Source: Arthrobacter agilis (GTDB lineage: Bacteria; Actinomycetota; Actinomycetes; Actinomycetales; Micrococcaceae). From it: 64,000 nucleotides of DNA. The translations under genes were made by a program, and so were the position numbers. Every line of letters starts with the position of its first letter. The first letter of the stretch is position 1. Below the pieces are notes generated by a model. It was not told the origin of the DNA, did no database searches, and saw only the letters and a list, made by a program, of their open reading frames with translations. The stretch spans positions 248,001-312,000 of the forward strand of contig NZ_NFSC01000027.1 of NCBI RefSeq assembly GCF_002157505.1, given 5' to 3'. Positions 16,320-25,658 of this stretch are shown here, in pieces.

Positions 16320-18200
16320 ATGGGCGATCCTGTGCCCCAGCTTGTGGTCGACACACTACCCACGAGCCCCCATGATGCCGCGCTGCCGGATGCTTCCGGT
16401 TCCGCGCCGACGACACATGCGGCACTCCTCGCCTGGGTGCGGGACGTGCAGCAGCTGACACAACCTGCCGACGTCGTGTGGATCGATGGGTCCGAGGAGG
16501 AGAACAAGCGCCTCACGGACGGACTCGTGGAGGCCGGGACCTTCGTGCGGCTGAACCCCGAGACGTTCCCCAACTCCTTCGCGGCGTTCTCGGACCCCAA
16601 GGACGTGGCCCGGGTCGAGGAGCAGACGTTCATCTGCTCGAAGGACGAAAGGGAAGCGGGCTTCACCAACAACTGGATGGACCCCGACGAGATGAAAGCC
16701 AAGCTCACGGGCCTGTTCACCGGTGCCATGCGCGGACGCACCATGTACGTCATCCCCTTCGTGATGGGCCACCTCGACGCCGAGGACCCGAAGTTCGGGG
16801 TCGAGATCACCGACAGCGCCTACGTGGTGACGTCCATGCGCATCATGGCGACCATCGGCTCCGCGGTCCTGGACCGTATGACCGAGCTCGGCGCCGACTT
16901 CGTCCCGGCCCTGCACTCCCTGGGGGCACCGCTGGCCGAGGGCGAGGCGGATGTTCCCTGGCCGTGCAACGACGACAAGTGGATCGTGCACTTCCCTGAG
17001 GAGCGTTCCATCTGGTCCTACGGCTCCGGCTACGGCGGCAACGCCCTGCTCGGCAAGAAGTGCTACGCGCTGCGCATCGCCTCCGTGATGGCACGCGAGG
17101 AAGGCTGGCTCGCCGAGCACATGCTGATCCTCAAGCTCACCTCCCCGCAGGACAAGACCTACTACCTGTCCGCGGCGTTCCCCTCCGCGTGCGGCAAGAC
17201 CAACCTCGCGCTGCTCGACCCGACCATCGAGGGCTGGAAGGTCGAGACCCTCGGCGACGACATCACCTGGATGCGCTTCGGGAAGGAAGGCGAGCTGCGT
17301 GCCGTCAACCCTGAGGCGGGACTGTTCGGCGTCGCACCGGGAACCGGCTGGCACACCAACCCGAACGCCATGCGCGCCATCGCCAAGGGCAATTCGGTGT
17401 TCACCAACGTCGCGCTCACCGATGACGGCGGCGTGTGGTGGGAAGGCATGACCGAAGAGGTGCCGGCGCATCTGACCGACTGGCAGGGACGGGACTGGAC
17501 GCCGGACATGGACCACCCCGCCGCGCACCCGAACGCCCGGTTCTGCACCCCGATCGACCAGATCGACATGCTGGCGGAGGAATTCAACCGGCCCGACGGC
17601 GTCGAACTCTCCGCGATCCTCTTCGGCGGGCGCCGCAAGACGACCATCCCCCTGGTCACGCAGTCACGCAACTGGGCCAACGGCATCTTCATGGGTTCCA
17701 CCCTCTCCTCGGAGACCACGGCCGCCGCCGCCGGGGAAGTGGGCCGGGTCCGCCGGGATCCGATGGCGATGCTGCCCTTCATCGGGTACGACGCCGGGGA
17801 CTACCTGCGTCATTGGCTGACCCTCAGCGCGGCAGCCGACCAGTCCCGCCTGCCCAAGATCTTCCTGGTCAACTGGTTCCGCCGCACGGCCTCCGGCGGC
17901 TTCGCCTGGCCCGGATTCGGCGACAACTCCCGTGTCCTGAAGTGGGTCATCGAACGACTCGAGGGCACCGCAGACGCCGTCGAGACCCCCATCGGGTACG
18001 TTCCCACCGGAGACGCCCTGGACCTCACCGGCCTGGACATGACCCCCGCCGAGGTCGAGGCCGCCGTCCACGTCGACGCCGTCGAATGGGCCCAGGAACT
18101 GGCGGGCATCGAGGAATGGTACGGCCGCTTCGGCGAATCCCTGCCCGAGGAACTCAAGGGCCAGCTCGAGGAACTCAAGGAACGCTTCCACGTCGGCTAA
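16320..18200 (+). CDS. pckG: Phosphoenolpyruvate carboxykinase (GTP)
   Basis: A 626-residue GTP-type PEPCK of normal family length. The P-loop [13 protein letters not shown] (about residues 285-297) includes the reactive cysteine; the downstream metal and GTP-binding blocks [10 protein letters not shown] and NWFRR are present. It converts oxaloacetate and GTP to PEP, the first committed step of gluconeogenesis, in the cytoplasm. GAAGGGAAGAG precedes the ATG closely. A CRP/GlxR-like site lies upstream and a bidirectional terminator lies between this gene and the converging phosphomutase. It is a single-gene unit. Confidence 0.97.
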   Translation: MGDPVPQLVVDTLPTSPHDAALPDASGSAPTTHAALLAWVRDVQQLTQPADVVWIDGSEEENKRLTDGLVEAGTFVRLNPETFPNSFAAFSDPKDVARVEEQTFICSKDEREAGFTNNWMDPDEMKAKLTGLFTGAMRGRTMYVIPFVMGHLDAEDPKFGVEITDSAYVVTSMRIMATIGSAVLDRMTELGADFVPALHSLGAPLAEGEADVPWPCNDDKWIVHFPEERSIWSYGSGYGGNALLGKKCYALRIASVMAREEGWLAEHMLILKLTSPQDKTYYLSAAFPSACGKTNLALLDPTIEGWKVETLGDDITWMRFGKEGELRAVNPEAGLFGVAPGTGWHTNPNAMRAIAKGNSVFTNVALTDDGGVWWEGMTEEVPAHLTDWQGRDWTPDMDHPAAHPNARFCTPIDQIDMLAEEFNRPDGVELSAILFGGRRKTTIPLVTQSRNWANGIFMGSTLSSETTAAAAGEVGRVRRDPMAMLPFIGYDAGDYLRHWLTLSAAADQSRLPKIFLVNWFRRTASGGFAWPGFGDNSRVLKWVIERLEGTADAVETPIGYVPTGDALDLTGLDMTPAEVEAAVHVDAVEWAQELAGIEEWYGRFGESLPEELKGQLEELKERFHVG

Positions 18201-18243
18201 TCCGGCGCGCTGATCCGGCCATGGATCCGGCTCCCGGAGACGC

Positions 18244-18274
18244 GAAAGGCCCCTTCCGCTGGAAGGGGCCTTTC
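18244..18274. terminator. Bidirectional terminator between pckG and the phosphohexomutase
   Basis: A perfect 14-bp stem, GAAAGGCCCCTTCC (18244-18257) and its complement (18261-18274), has a 3-base loop and A/T-rich ends on both sides, suited to end both converging genes. Confidence 0.86.
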
Positions 18275-18307
18275 GTCGTTCTGGCGCGCTCGGTCGTCCC
18301 GGGACGG

Positions 18308-19714
18308 CTACGCGCGGATCACGGCGAGGACGCGCTGGACCAGGTCCTCGAGTGTTTTCGGGTCCACGGCCTCGGCATTGAGGCGGAGGTAGGGCTCGGT
18401 GTTCGAGGGGCGGAGGTTGAACCACCAGTTGCCGTGGTCGGGAGTGAAGGTGAGGCCGTCGAGGTCATCGACCACCACGCCCTCCTGCTCGAACTCGGCA
18501 CGGGCCCGGGCGATGGAGCCCTGGAGGTCCGCCACCTTCGAGTTGACCTCGCCCGAGGAGAAGTAGGGTTCGTACTCGCGCCCGAGCTCCGAGAGCGGAC
18601 CGTCCTGCTCGCCGAGGGCGGCCAGGACGTGCATGGCGGCCAGCATGCCGGTGTCGGCGTTCCAGAAGTCACGGAAGTAGTAGTGGGCCGAGTGCTCACC
18701 GCCGAACACCGCGCCCTCCTTGGCCATGACGGCCTTGATGAAGGAGTGGCCCACGCGCGTGCGGACAGGGCGGCCGCCGTCGTGCTGGATCAGTTCCGGG
18801 ACGGCCCGGGAGGTGATGAGGTTGTGGATGATCACGGGCTCGGACTCACCGGCAGCCTGCGCGCGCGCGATCTCCCGGCGCGCGACCATTGCGGTGATGG
18901 CGCTCGGCGAGACCGGCTCGCCTTTCTCATCGATGATGAAGCAACGGTCCGCGTCACCGTCGAACGCGATCCCGATGTCTGCCCCGTGCTCGACGACGGC
19001 GGCCTGCAGGTCACGCAGGTTCTCCGGCTCCAGCGGGTTGGCCGGATGGTTGGGGAACGAGCCGTCGAGTTCGAAGTAGAGGGGGACGATCTCGAACGGC
19101 AGGGCCGGCAGGAGGCGGTCACCGAGGACGGCGGGAGTCGTCAGGCCCGCCATGCCGTTGCCGGCGTCGACCACGATCTTGAGCGGCCGGGACGAGGAGA
19201 GGTCCACCTGGGTGCGGAGGAACCGTGAGTACTCTTCGAGGATGTCCCGCACGCTGGTCTCGCCCCGGACCTCGACGGCGGGGATGGTGCCCTGCGCGAG
19301 GTAGCGTTCGGCCCGTTCCTGGATGTCGTTGAGGCCGGTTTCGGACGAGACGGGGACCGCTCCGGGGCGCGTCATCTTCATGCCGTTGTACTGGGCGGGG
19401 TTGTGGCTGGCGGTGAACGTCACGCCGGCCGCGTTCAGGGTGCCGCTGGCGTAGTACAGCTCGTCCGTGGAGATGAGGTCGAGGAGGACGACGTCGGCAC
19501 CGCGCCGGGTGGCCCCTTCGGAGAATGCCTTCGAGAATTCGGGGGACGACGGGCGCATGTCGCCGCCGACCAGGATGGTCTCCCCGGCGAGTTCCAGCGA
19601 GTCCACGAAGGCTGCTCCGACCGCGCGGACCGAGTCCACCGTGATGGTCTCGCCGACGATGCCGCGGACGTCATACGCCTTGAAGGATGCAGAAAGATCG
19701 AAGGTTGTATTCAC
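18308..19714 (-). CDS. manB: Phosphomannomutase/phosphoglucomutase
   Basis: A 468-residue alpha-D-phosphohexomutase. The catalytic serine loop is TASHNPAQYNGMKM, the metal loop is DGDADRC, the sugar-binding loop EHSAHYYFRDFWNADTG, and the C-terminal phosphate loop RPSNTEPYLRLN. It interconverts hexose 6- and 1-phosphates for cell-wall and exopolysaccharide precursors. The GTG at 19714 (VNTTFDLSASFKAYDVRG) is chosen because the family begins with the KAYDVRG block; the open frame upstream runs into recQ sequence. It is divergent from recQ with 94 bp between starts. Confidence 0.92.
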   Translation of the reverse strand: MNTTFDLSASFKAYDVRGIVGETITVDSVRAVGAAFVDSLELAGETILVGGDMRPSSPEFSKAFSEGATRRGADVVLLDLISTDELYYASGTLNAAGVTFTASHNPAQYNGMKMTRPGAVPVSSETGLNDIQERAERYLAQGTIPAVEVRGETSVRDILEEYSRFLRTQVDLSSSRPLKIVVDAGNGMAGLTTPAVLGDRLLPALPFEIVPLYFELDGSFPNHPANPLEPENLRDLQAAVVEHGADIGIAFDGDADRCFIIDEKGEPVSPSAITAMVARREIARAQAAGESEPVIIHNLITSRAVPELIQHDGGRPVRTRVGHSFIKAVMAKEGAVFGGEHSAHYYFRDFWNADTGMLAAMHVLAALGEQDGPLSELGREYEPYFSSGEVNSKVADLQGSIARARAEFEQEGVVVDDLDGLTFTPDHGNWWFNLRPSNTEPYLRLNAEAVDPKTLEDLVQRVLAVIRA

Positions 19715-19808
19715 GTTCCGAAGTGTATCGGGTGGTGTCGCAGCGCGGGCTGTCCACAGGGGCCACCCGCCCGCAGGGAGTGGGGGAGGCGGCTGGGATA
19801 CTGGGGAA

Positions 19809-21923
19809 ATGTCGCCGACCACCACGCTCAATGAGCAAGCAACCTCCCTCCTGCACACCCTCGTCGGGTCGCCGGACGCGCAGTTCCACGAGGGGCAGTT
19901 CGAGGCCATCGAGGCCCTCGTCGAGGGCGGGCGGCGCGCGCTCGTCGTCCAGCGGACGGGATGGGGCAAGTCCGCCGTGTACTTCGTGGCGAGCCTGCTG
20001 CTGCGCGCGCGGGGTGCGGGCCCCACACTGATCGTCTCTCCGCTGCTCGCGCTCATGCGGGACCAGGTCGCCGCTGCGGCACGGGCAGGCGTCCGCGCGG
20101 AAGCGATCAACTCGGCCAACCAGACCGAGTGGCAGGACATCACCGCCAAGCTGCAGGCCAACGAGGTGGATGTCCTCCTCGTCTCGCCCGAGCGCCTCAA
20201 CAACCCGTCCTTCCGGGAGCTGTACCTGCCCGAACTGATGCGGCGCACCGGCCTGCTCGTCATCGACGAGGCACACTGCATCTCCGACTGGGGACACGAC
20301 TTCCGGCCGGACTACCGGCGCCTGCGCGAACTGATCCTGGGGCTCCCGCAGGGCGTTCCCGTGCTGGCGACCACAGCGACGGCGAACTCCCGCGTGGTGA
20401 AGGACGTCGAGGAGCAGCTCGGAGCAGGCGGCACGGACGTCTTCACGCTGCGCGGCGAGCTGGCGCGCAAATCGCTGCGGCTCGGGGTGCTCCGCCTGCC
20501 GAGTCCCCGGTCGCGCCTCGCCTGGCTGCTGACGCACCTGTCCGACCTGCCGGGCAGCGGCATCATCTACGCCCTGACGGTGTCGGCCGCGGAGGACACC
20601 GCGCGCCTGCTGCGCGAGAACGGGCACGCCGTCCGCGCCTATACGGGCCGCACCGACGCGGCGGACCGGGAGGCCGCGGAGTCGGCCCTCAAGAACAACG
20701 AGGTGAAGGCACTCGTGGCTACGAGCGCCCTCGGCATGGGCTTCGACAAGCCCGACCTCGGCTTCGTGGTGCACCTCGGCGCCCCGTCCTCGCCCGTCGC
20801 CTATTACCAGCAGGTGGGACGCGCCGGCCGCGGGACGCCGAACGCCGACGTCCTCCTGCTGCCCGGCGCGGAGGACCGCGACATCTGGGAGTACTTCGCC
20901 ACCGCGTCGATGCCCTCCCAGGATGCCGCGCTGCGGGTCCTCGACGCCCTGGAACCCGGTGCCGTCCTGTCCACGCCGGCGCTCGAGACGCGGGTCAACC
21001 TGAAGCGCTCGCCCCTCGAACTCCTCCTCAAGGTGCTCGACGTCGACGGCGCGGTCCGCAAGGTCACCGGAGGGTGGGAGAGCACCGGTGCGCCCTGGAC
21101 CTACGACGCCGAGCGGTACCGCCGCATCAGCGAGGCCCGCGTCGTGGAACAGCGGGCGATGCTGGATTACGAGAACACCACGGGCTGCCGGATGGAATTC
21201 CTGTCGAGATCCCTCGACGATCCCGCCGCGACGCCCTGCGGCCGCTGCGACAACTGCGCCGGCCCCTGGTACTCCGACGAGGTAGCGCACGAGGCGTCCG
21301 ATTCCGCGAGCCAGGCACTCAGCAGGGTGGGCGTGGAGCTGGAGCCGCGCGGCCAGTGGCCCAGCGGCATGGACAAGCTGGGGGTGCCCCTCAAAGGGAA
21401 GCTCAAGCCGGGCGAGGTCAGCCTGTCCGGCCGGGCCCTGGCCCGCCTGACGGACCTCGGCTGGGGCAATCGGCTCCGGGAGCTGATGTCCGACGCGACA
21501 CCCGACGCACCGCTGGATCCCGCGATCGTCGAGGCCGTGGTGCGGGTCCTGGCGCAATGGGGCTGGGACGAGCGGCCCGTCGCCGTGGTGAGCGTGCCGT
21601 CACGGCGGCGCCCGCAACTCATCGGATCCCTGGCGCAGGCGCTCGCCGGGGTGGGGCGCATTCCCTACCTCGGGCAGTTGACCACACCGCACGGCTTCCC
21701 GCAGGGCCAGCCCGGAGGTAACAGCGCGTTCCGCCTCGCCTCCGTCTGGGACCGCTTCGCCGTTCCGCCGGAGGGCGCCGAGTGGTTCGCAGCGAACCCC
21801 GGACCCGTCCTGCTCGTGGACGACTTCGCGGACAGCCGGTGGACCATAACCGAGGCAGGGAGGGCCCTGCGTGCTGCAGGGGCCTCGGGTGTGCTTCCCT
21901 TCGCCCTGGCGCTGAAAGCCTAG
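19809..21923 (+). CDS. recQ: RecQ-family ATP-dependent DNA helicase with C-terminal phosphoribosyltransferase-like domain
   Basis: A 704-residue helicase. Walker A is QRTGWGKSAVYF, motif II is IDEAHCISDWGHDFRPDYR, and motif VI is QQVGRAGRG. Four cysteines in CRMEF...PCGRCDNC form the RecQ zinc site. There is no HRDC domain. Instead residues about 590-704 carry a phosphoribosyltransferase-like region, with VLLVDDFADSRWTIT resembling a PRPP-binding loop. The protein should unwind branched DNA in recombination and repair; the added domain may sense a nucleotide. The ATG at 19809 lies just before the conserved FHEGQFEAI Q-motif. The TAG stop lies inside a CTAG at which an IS remnant begins. Confidence 0.92.
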   Translation: MSPTTTLNEQATSLLHTLVGSPDAQFHEGQFEAIEALVEGGRRALVVQRTGWGKSAVYFVASLLLRARGAGPTLIVSPLLALMRDQVAAAARAGVRAEAINSANQTEWQDITAKLQANEVDVLLVSPERLNNPSFRELYLPELMRRTGLLVIDEAHCISDWGHDFRPDYRRLRELILGLPQGVPVLATTATANSRVVKDVEEQLGAGGTDVFTLRGELARKSLRLGVLRLPSPRSRLAWLLTHLSDLPGSGIIYALTVSAAEDTARLLRENGHAVRAYTGRTDAADREAAESALKNNEVKALVATSALGMGFDKPDLGFVVHLGAPSSPVAYYQQVGRAGRGTPNADVLLLPGAEDRDIWEYFATASMPSQDAALRVLDALEPGAVLSTPALETRVNLKRSPLELLLKVLDVDGAVRKVTGGWESTGAPWTYDAERYRRISEARVVEQRAMLDYENTTGCRMEFLSRSLDDPAATPCGRCDNCAGPWYSDEVAHEASDSASQALSRVGVELEPRGQWPSGMDKLGVPLKGKLKPGEVSLSGRALARLTDLGWGNRLRELMSDATPDAPLDPAIVEAVVRVLAQWGWDERPVAVVSVPSRRRPQLIGSLAQALAGVGRIPYLGQLTTPHGFPQGQPGGNSAFRLASVWDRFAVPPEGAEWFAANPGPVLLVDDFADSRWTITEAGRALRAAGASGVLPFALALKA

Positions 21924-22089
21924 GGTGAGTCTCCTGATGCTTGGAGCCAGAGTGTGATGGCTTTGAGAAGCGCTCGACGTTCGTTGTGTCCCTTGTAGTC
22001 CTCGGCATCGTAGGCAACCGGGTTGCACTGCGTTCCAGGTACCGTCGCCCGAGTAGGGCGGTGCCGTTTCCACCATGAGGAAACACGAC
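21924..22089 (-). mobile_element. Short IS5-family element remnant (left flank of the sugar island)
   Basis: The minus strand encodes AYDAEDYKGHN joined to RRALLKAITLWLQASGDSP and a stop, the middle and the C-terminal tail of an IS5-type transposase with an internal deletion. The ends read GGTGAGTCTCCTGATG and, inverted, GGTCGTGTTTCCTCATG, similar terminal repeats. CTAG occurs on both sides (21920-21923, 22090-22093), fitting the YTAR target duplication of IS5-group elements. At about 166 bp it cannot move by itself. Confidence 0.63.
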
Positions 22090-23001
22090 CTAGTTCGGCA
22101 CCTTGGATGGTACGTGAGCTGCCAACTCCTGGGCGTACTGATCTCCAAACGCACCGATGAAGGTACACGTATTAGCGGCGTGACGAGCGCCGGAAAGGGC
22201 TGCCCGAGACACGTCATCCGTCGTTAGCAAAGTACTGAGGAAGGCGGCGATGTAGGAGTCACCGGCTCCGAGAGTGTCAATCACCTCGATTTCCTCCACA
22301 GGCTGGTCGATGAACGCCTGTCCCCGCGATCGGGCTATGGATCCGGCTGCGCCTCTCGTAACGACGACAATTTCAGGGCCGGATGCAAGGATTTCATCCA
22401 CAAATTGATGGATCTCCGCCAGAGACTCCGAACTTCTCGAGAAGAAGGCGATACTCACGTACGGAAGAACGTGCCGGACCGAGTTCAGGTCTCTGTCCGA
22501 GAAGTCGTACGATACCGGCACGACCCGGCTGACGGTCTCCATCTGCTCATCCAAGCCGCTCGCTTCCCCTGTGTGTACGAGATCGAATTGCGCCAGGTGC
22601 CGGAGGTCCGCTTCGTCGAGAGTGAAGGTGGAAACACCGAGCGTCCAGTCTCGAAAATCGCGCTCACCGCCGCACAGCTCAATGGTCACTCTGGCTGTCT
22701 CTCCGGGTACGACCAGCAGTCGGGTGCAATCGACACCTTCGGTTTCCAGGGCTTCCAGGATCTGCTGTCCGGCGGCGTCAGAGCCGACTCGACCAACGTA
22801 AGAGGCCAAGGCGCCGGAGCGCGCGGCGTGCACCGCGACGTTCACAGCATTGCCGCCCGGGTACTGAACGCCCCTGCCGGGGTACTGATCAATGACGTTG
22901 TCTCCTACCGCACAAATACGCGGCAATCGCGATGTTTCATCGATATTTCCAGCATTCGGGGTGCCTGAATCGACTCGGGAGGAGGGTGGTGCTTGACTCA
23001 T
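22090..23001 (-). CDS. PfkB-family sugar kinase, FrlD (fructoselysine 6-kinase)-like
   Basis: A 303-residue ribokinase-family protein. The N-terminal AVGDNVIDQYPGRG and PGGNAVNVAVHAAR blocks, the middle FDLVHTGEASG and SYDFSDR, and the C-terminal VIDTLGAGDSYIAAFL (anion hole and catalytic Asp) follow the E. coli FrlD pattern almost block for block. FrlD phosphorylates the sugar part of fructose-amino acids at O6. Start ATG 23001 is preferred over 23019. It lies downstream of the SIS gene at 23288 on the same strand, 286 bp apart. The stop TAG overlaps the CTAG at the IS remnant. The exact substrate is inferred. Confidence 0.85.
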   Translation of the reverse strand: MSQAPPSSRVDSGTPNAGNIDETSRLPRICAVGDNVIDQYPGRGVQYPGGNAVNVAVHAARSGALASYVGRVGSDAAGQQILEALETEGVDCTRLLVVPGETARVTIELCGGERDFRDWTLGVSTFTLDEADLRHLAQFDLVHTGEASGLDEQMETVSRVVPVSYDFSDRDLNSVRHVLPYVSIAFFSRSSESLAEIHQFVDEILASGPEIVVVTRGAAGSIARSRGQAFIDQPVEEIEVIDTLGAGDSYIAAFLSTLLTTDDVSRAALSGARHAANTCTFIGAFGDQYAQELAAHVPSKVPN

Positions 23002-23003
23002 GA

Positions 23004-23171
23004 TGGACTCCAAGTTCATATACGGTGGACGGTCGCCAGATTGACTGGGAGAACCTCAGCGCATTCGTCACTGACGAATACGAGGGCGAACAGGAACCCA
23101 CTCCCGGCAAAAAGTACCTGCAGAATCAGCGCCAACACGAGGGTCTGGACGGATATGGGCAGAAGGACTAG
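23004..23171 (+). other. Orphan coding-like frame between two minus-strand sugar genes
   Basis: From 23025 (GTG) the plus strand reads VDGRQIDWENLSAFVTDEYE, then GEQEPTPGKKYLQNQRQHEG and LDGYGQKD before TAG at 23171. The amino-acid make-up looks like real protein, not a shadow frame, but it has no ribosome-binding site, and its 5' end abuts the kinase start on the other strand. I do not recognise the family. It may be the tail of a gene cut off when the island was assembled. Confidence 0.3.
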
Positions 23172-23287
23172 TCAGAGGGTTCGACGTGGGCCGCGTCCCC
23201 AATAACCGCCGTTTTGTCCACTTCTTTGGTCCTGATTGAAATATTCTCGTGGTGCCTTTACTTCTTGCGGGTTCCGTTTGCCCGTGA

Positions 23288-24319
23288 TCAGTAATCAACG
23301 CGGAACATGTAGCGCCGGATGTCGAGGTGGTGTCCGGTTGTTGCCTCGTAATGTTCGGCGAGCCGTACCGTCAGCGCTCCCAGAACCAGCGCTGACACAT
23401 CGCCGCGAGCTCCCGCAGGAACTCCGGGGAGCGTCAGCTCTTGGGTATCGATGAAGTGTGCGCGCGAGGTGTGAGCCTCGAGGAATGCCTTGGTGCGCTC
23501 GGCGCTTGGGCGAGTGGCGTCTTCGCCGATGAGCAGGAGCGCGGGCGTGTCGTTCGTGGTCACTTCCATTGCTCCGTGGAGGAACTCGTTCGCGTTGAAG
23601 GGAATGCCGTACTTCCACTGCATCTCCAACACGAAGCACAAAGCGAATCCGTAGGCTGCTCCATAGTTCGGGCCGCCGCCCAGGGAGAACATGATCGGTT
23701 CGTCGGCAAGCGCCTCCGCGACGTTCTTCAGGTGCTCATCGCATTCGACGAGTGCCGATTCGATGGCGTTGGGAAGCGCATCGTACGCAATGTGTGTTTC
23801 CACGTGCTTGCCCGCCGGCTCCGTGTATTCCACCACTGCCTGTGCGATCAGAAGCGAAAGAGTCTGCATCGCGGCGACGATGGAGACCATCTTCGAACTT
23901 GAGAAGGTGAACGCGGTGCTGGACTCCAAGGTCAGTGAGGTACGTCCCTCCTTGACCACACTTGCAACGCGCGCACCGCTCTTGCGGGCCGCCTTGGCCG
24001 CTGCCACGACTTCCCTGGATGATCCTGTCGCAGAGACGCAGACGACCAGGGAGCCTTCGCCGAGCTGGGTGGGCTCGCGGAAGTTGAATTCGTCGGCGTT
24101 CAGGATGAATGCCGGAACTCCAGCCTTGGTCTCGAGCAGGAACTGCGCGGGGTAGAGGTCCATGAGCGATCCACCACAGGCGACGAGGAAGACATTGCGC
24201 ACCGGTGCCTCGCGGACGAATGCCGTGATCGCGGTGCGCTGAGCCAGGACGTCGTCGAGGACGAAGCCTAGGTCCGGAGCGATCGGGCGAAGGGGAAGCA
24301 GGGTCTGCTGAGCATTCAC
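23288..24319 (-). CDS. SIS-domain sugar-phosphate deglycase/isomerase (FrlB/FraB-like)
   Basis: A 343-residue protein with two SIS domains. FLVACGGSLMDL and VVCVSATGSSREVVAA in the first domain bind the sugar phosphate. The second contains VLEMQWKYGIPFNANEFLHG, whose Glu and His are 16 residues apart, as for the catalytic Glu214/His230 I recall for Salmonella FraB. The C-terminus DIRRYMFRVDY is like FrlB. Expected reaction: cleavage of a 6-phosphofructosyl-amine to glucose 6-phosphate and the free amine or amino acid. It is divergent from the LacI gene at 24440, with a candidate operator between, and upstream of the FrlD-like kinase. Confidence 0.84.
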   Translation of the reverse strand: MNAQQTLLPLRPIAPDLGFVLDDVLAQRTAITAFVREAPVRNVFLVACGGSLMDLYPAQFLLETKAGVPAFILNADEFNFREPTQLGEGSLVVCVSATGSSREVVAAAKAARKSGARVASVVKEGRTSLTLESSTAFTFSSSKMVSIVAAMQTLSLLIAQAVVEYTEPAGKHVETHIAYDALPNAIESALVECDEHLKNVAEALADEPIMFSLGGGPNYGAAYGFALCFVLEMQWKYGIPFNANEFLHGAMEVTTNDTPALLLIGEDATRPSAERTKAFLEAHTSRAHFIDTQELTLPGVPAGARGDVSALVLGALTVRLAEHYEATTGHHLDIRRYMFRVDY

Positions 24320-24371
24320 GTCGGTTCATCCTTTGGGTGATGCAACTGGCCTCGAGAGTCGGCCGGTCGCT

Positions 24372-24387
24372 GCGATAACGTTCTCGC
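24372..24387. promoter_or_regulatory. Candidate LacI-family operator
   Basis: GCGATAACGTTCTCGC is a 16-bp near-perfect palindrome (7 of 8 pairs) centred on AACGTT, the usual architecture of LacI-family sites. It lies between the divergent SIS gene (start 24319) and lacI-type gene (start 24440), so the LacI protein probably controls both its own gene and the SIS-kinase pair. Confidence 0.6.
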
Positions 24388-24439
24388 ACATAAGCTAATG
24401 GAGGTTCGACACGGCGTCAATAGCCAAAAGAGAGGCACG

Positions 24440-25528
24440 ATGGCGAGAAAGATTGATCGCACAGTGGTGACTATCGTGGATGTCGCGGCGAAAGCGGGCG
24501 TATCCACCGCCACCGCATCCAGGGCGCTCGGCGGGTATGGCAGGGTTAGTCAGGCCACAACGGAACGAGTTCGAGCTGCAGCGGCTGAACTCGGGTACCA
24601 GCCGAATGCACTGGCGCAGAGCATGATCCGGGGAACGACCAGAACAATCGGCGTAGTTGTCGCAGACATCGAGAATCCCTTCTTCGCCCGTGCCGCCAGA
24701 GGCATCGGCGACGTGGCGCGAGCCGCCGGCTACGAGGTGTTGCTGGTGAACACCGACGAGAATCTCCAGACCGAAGTCAAGGCAACCGAGGTTCTGGCGC
24801 AAAAAAGGGTCGACGGAATAATCATTGCGCCTGCCGACACGAGGGAGTTCGCACACCTCAGCCGGGCTCGCCGCGCCGGTCTTGGAGTCGTTCTGCTTGA
24901 TCGTCGGATCCCAGGTTTTGACGCAAGTGTGGTCCGGGTGGACAACGTCGTAGCAGGCCGAACCGCAGTCCAGCACCTGCTGGAACTCGGACACCGGAAA
25001 ATCGGGCTCCTCACCGGCGTTCCGCACCAGCATGTGCGGAACGATGCGCTACGCGCGTCGGGTTCTTCCTCTCCCGCGTTGGACCGCCTGATCGGCTACT
25101 ACGAAGCATTTCGCGATGTCGGGGTGCAACTCCGCGCTCACTATGTAAAAACTGGTGGTACCGACCGTGCGTGGGGTGCCTCGGCAACGCATCAACTCCT
25201 TTCTCTCAGTGAGCCTCCCACCGCGATGGTTGCATCAGACGCGATTATCGCGCTTGGGATGATCGACGCCGTCCGACGTGCGCCCTTCGTTGTCGTGCCC
25301 GAACATCTCAGCCTGATCTCTATCGACGAACCGGACTGGGCCGAGGTCGTCGACCCCACGTTGACCGTGGTGGCGCAGCCCGACTACGAAATGGGAGCAG
25401 AAGCCGCACGAATACTTTTGGACCAGTTGTCCCACAGCGGACCGTTCCCGATTGTGGACCGGGTGCTTGAGACAGTGCTCAAGGTGCGCTTGTCTACCAG
25501 TAGCGTTGCCGTTCCAAGTACGTCATGA
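24440..25528 (+). CDS. LacI-family transcriptional regulator
   Basis: A 362-residue regulator. The helix-turn-helix VTIVDVAAKAGVSTATASRA and hinge ELGYQPNALAQSM are followed by a periplasmic-binding-protein-like effector domain (TIGVVVADIENPFFARAARG). It would repress sugar genes and release DNA on binding a sugar or sugar phosphate. The ATG at 24440 is chosen because AGAGAGG precedes it and the longer frame adds non-conserved residues. The recognition region reads LGGYGRVS rather than the usual LNG, a feature shared with the second LacI protein (27516-28661). It is divergent from a SIS gene, its likely target. Confidence 0.92.
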   Translation: MARKIDRTVVTIVDVAAKAGVSTATASRALGGYGRVSQATTERVRAAAAELGYQPNALAQSMIRGTTRTIGVVVADIENPFFARAARGIGDVARAAGYEVLLVNTDENLQTEVKATEVLAQKRVDGIIIAPADTREFAHLSRARRAGLGVVLLDRRIPGFDASVVRVDNVVAGRTAVQHLLELGHRKIGLLTGVPHQHVRNDALRASGSSSPALDRLIGYYEAFRDVGVQLRAHYVKTGGTDRAWGASATHQLLSLSEPPTAMVASDAIIALGMIDAVRRAPFVVVPEHLSLISIDEPDWAEVVDPTLTVVAQPDYEMGAEAARILLDQLSHSGPFPIVDRVLETVLKVRLSTSSVAVPSTS

Positions 25529-25658
25529 CCTTTGCTGGTAGGCCATGACATCACCAGAAGCAGTACGTGCTGACTGGTCAGTCATTCGCCCGTCGAATAG
25601 GGGCGACACTTCGACCGGGCCGGGACGGACAGGATGGATGGTCTTGGCGGACGCGTGG

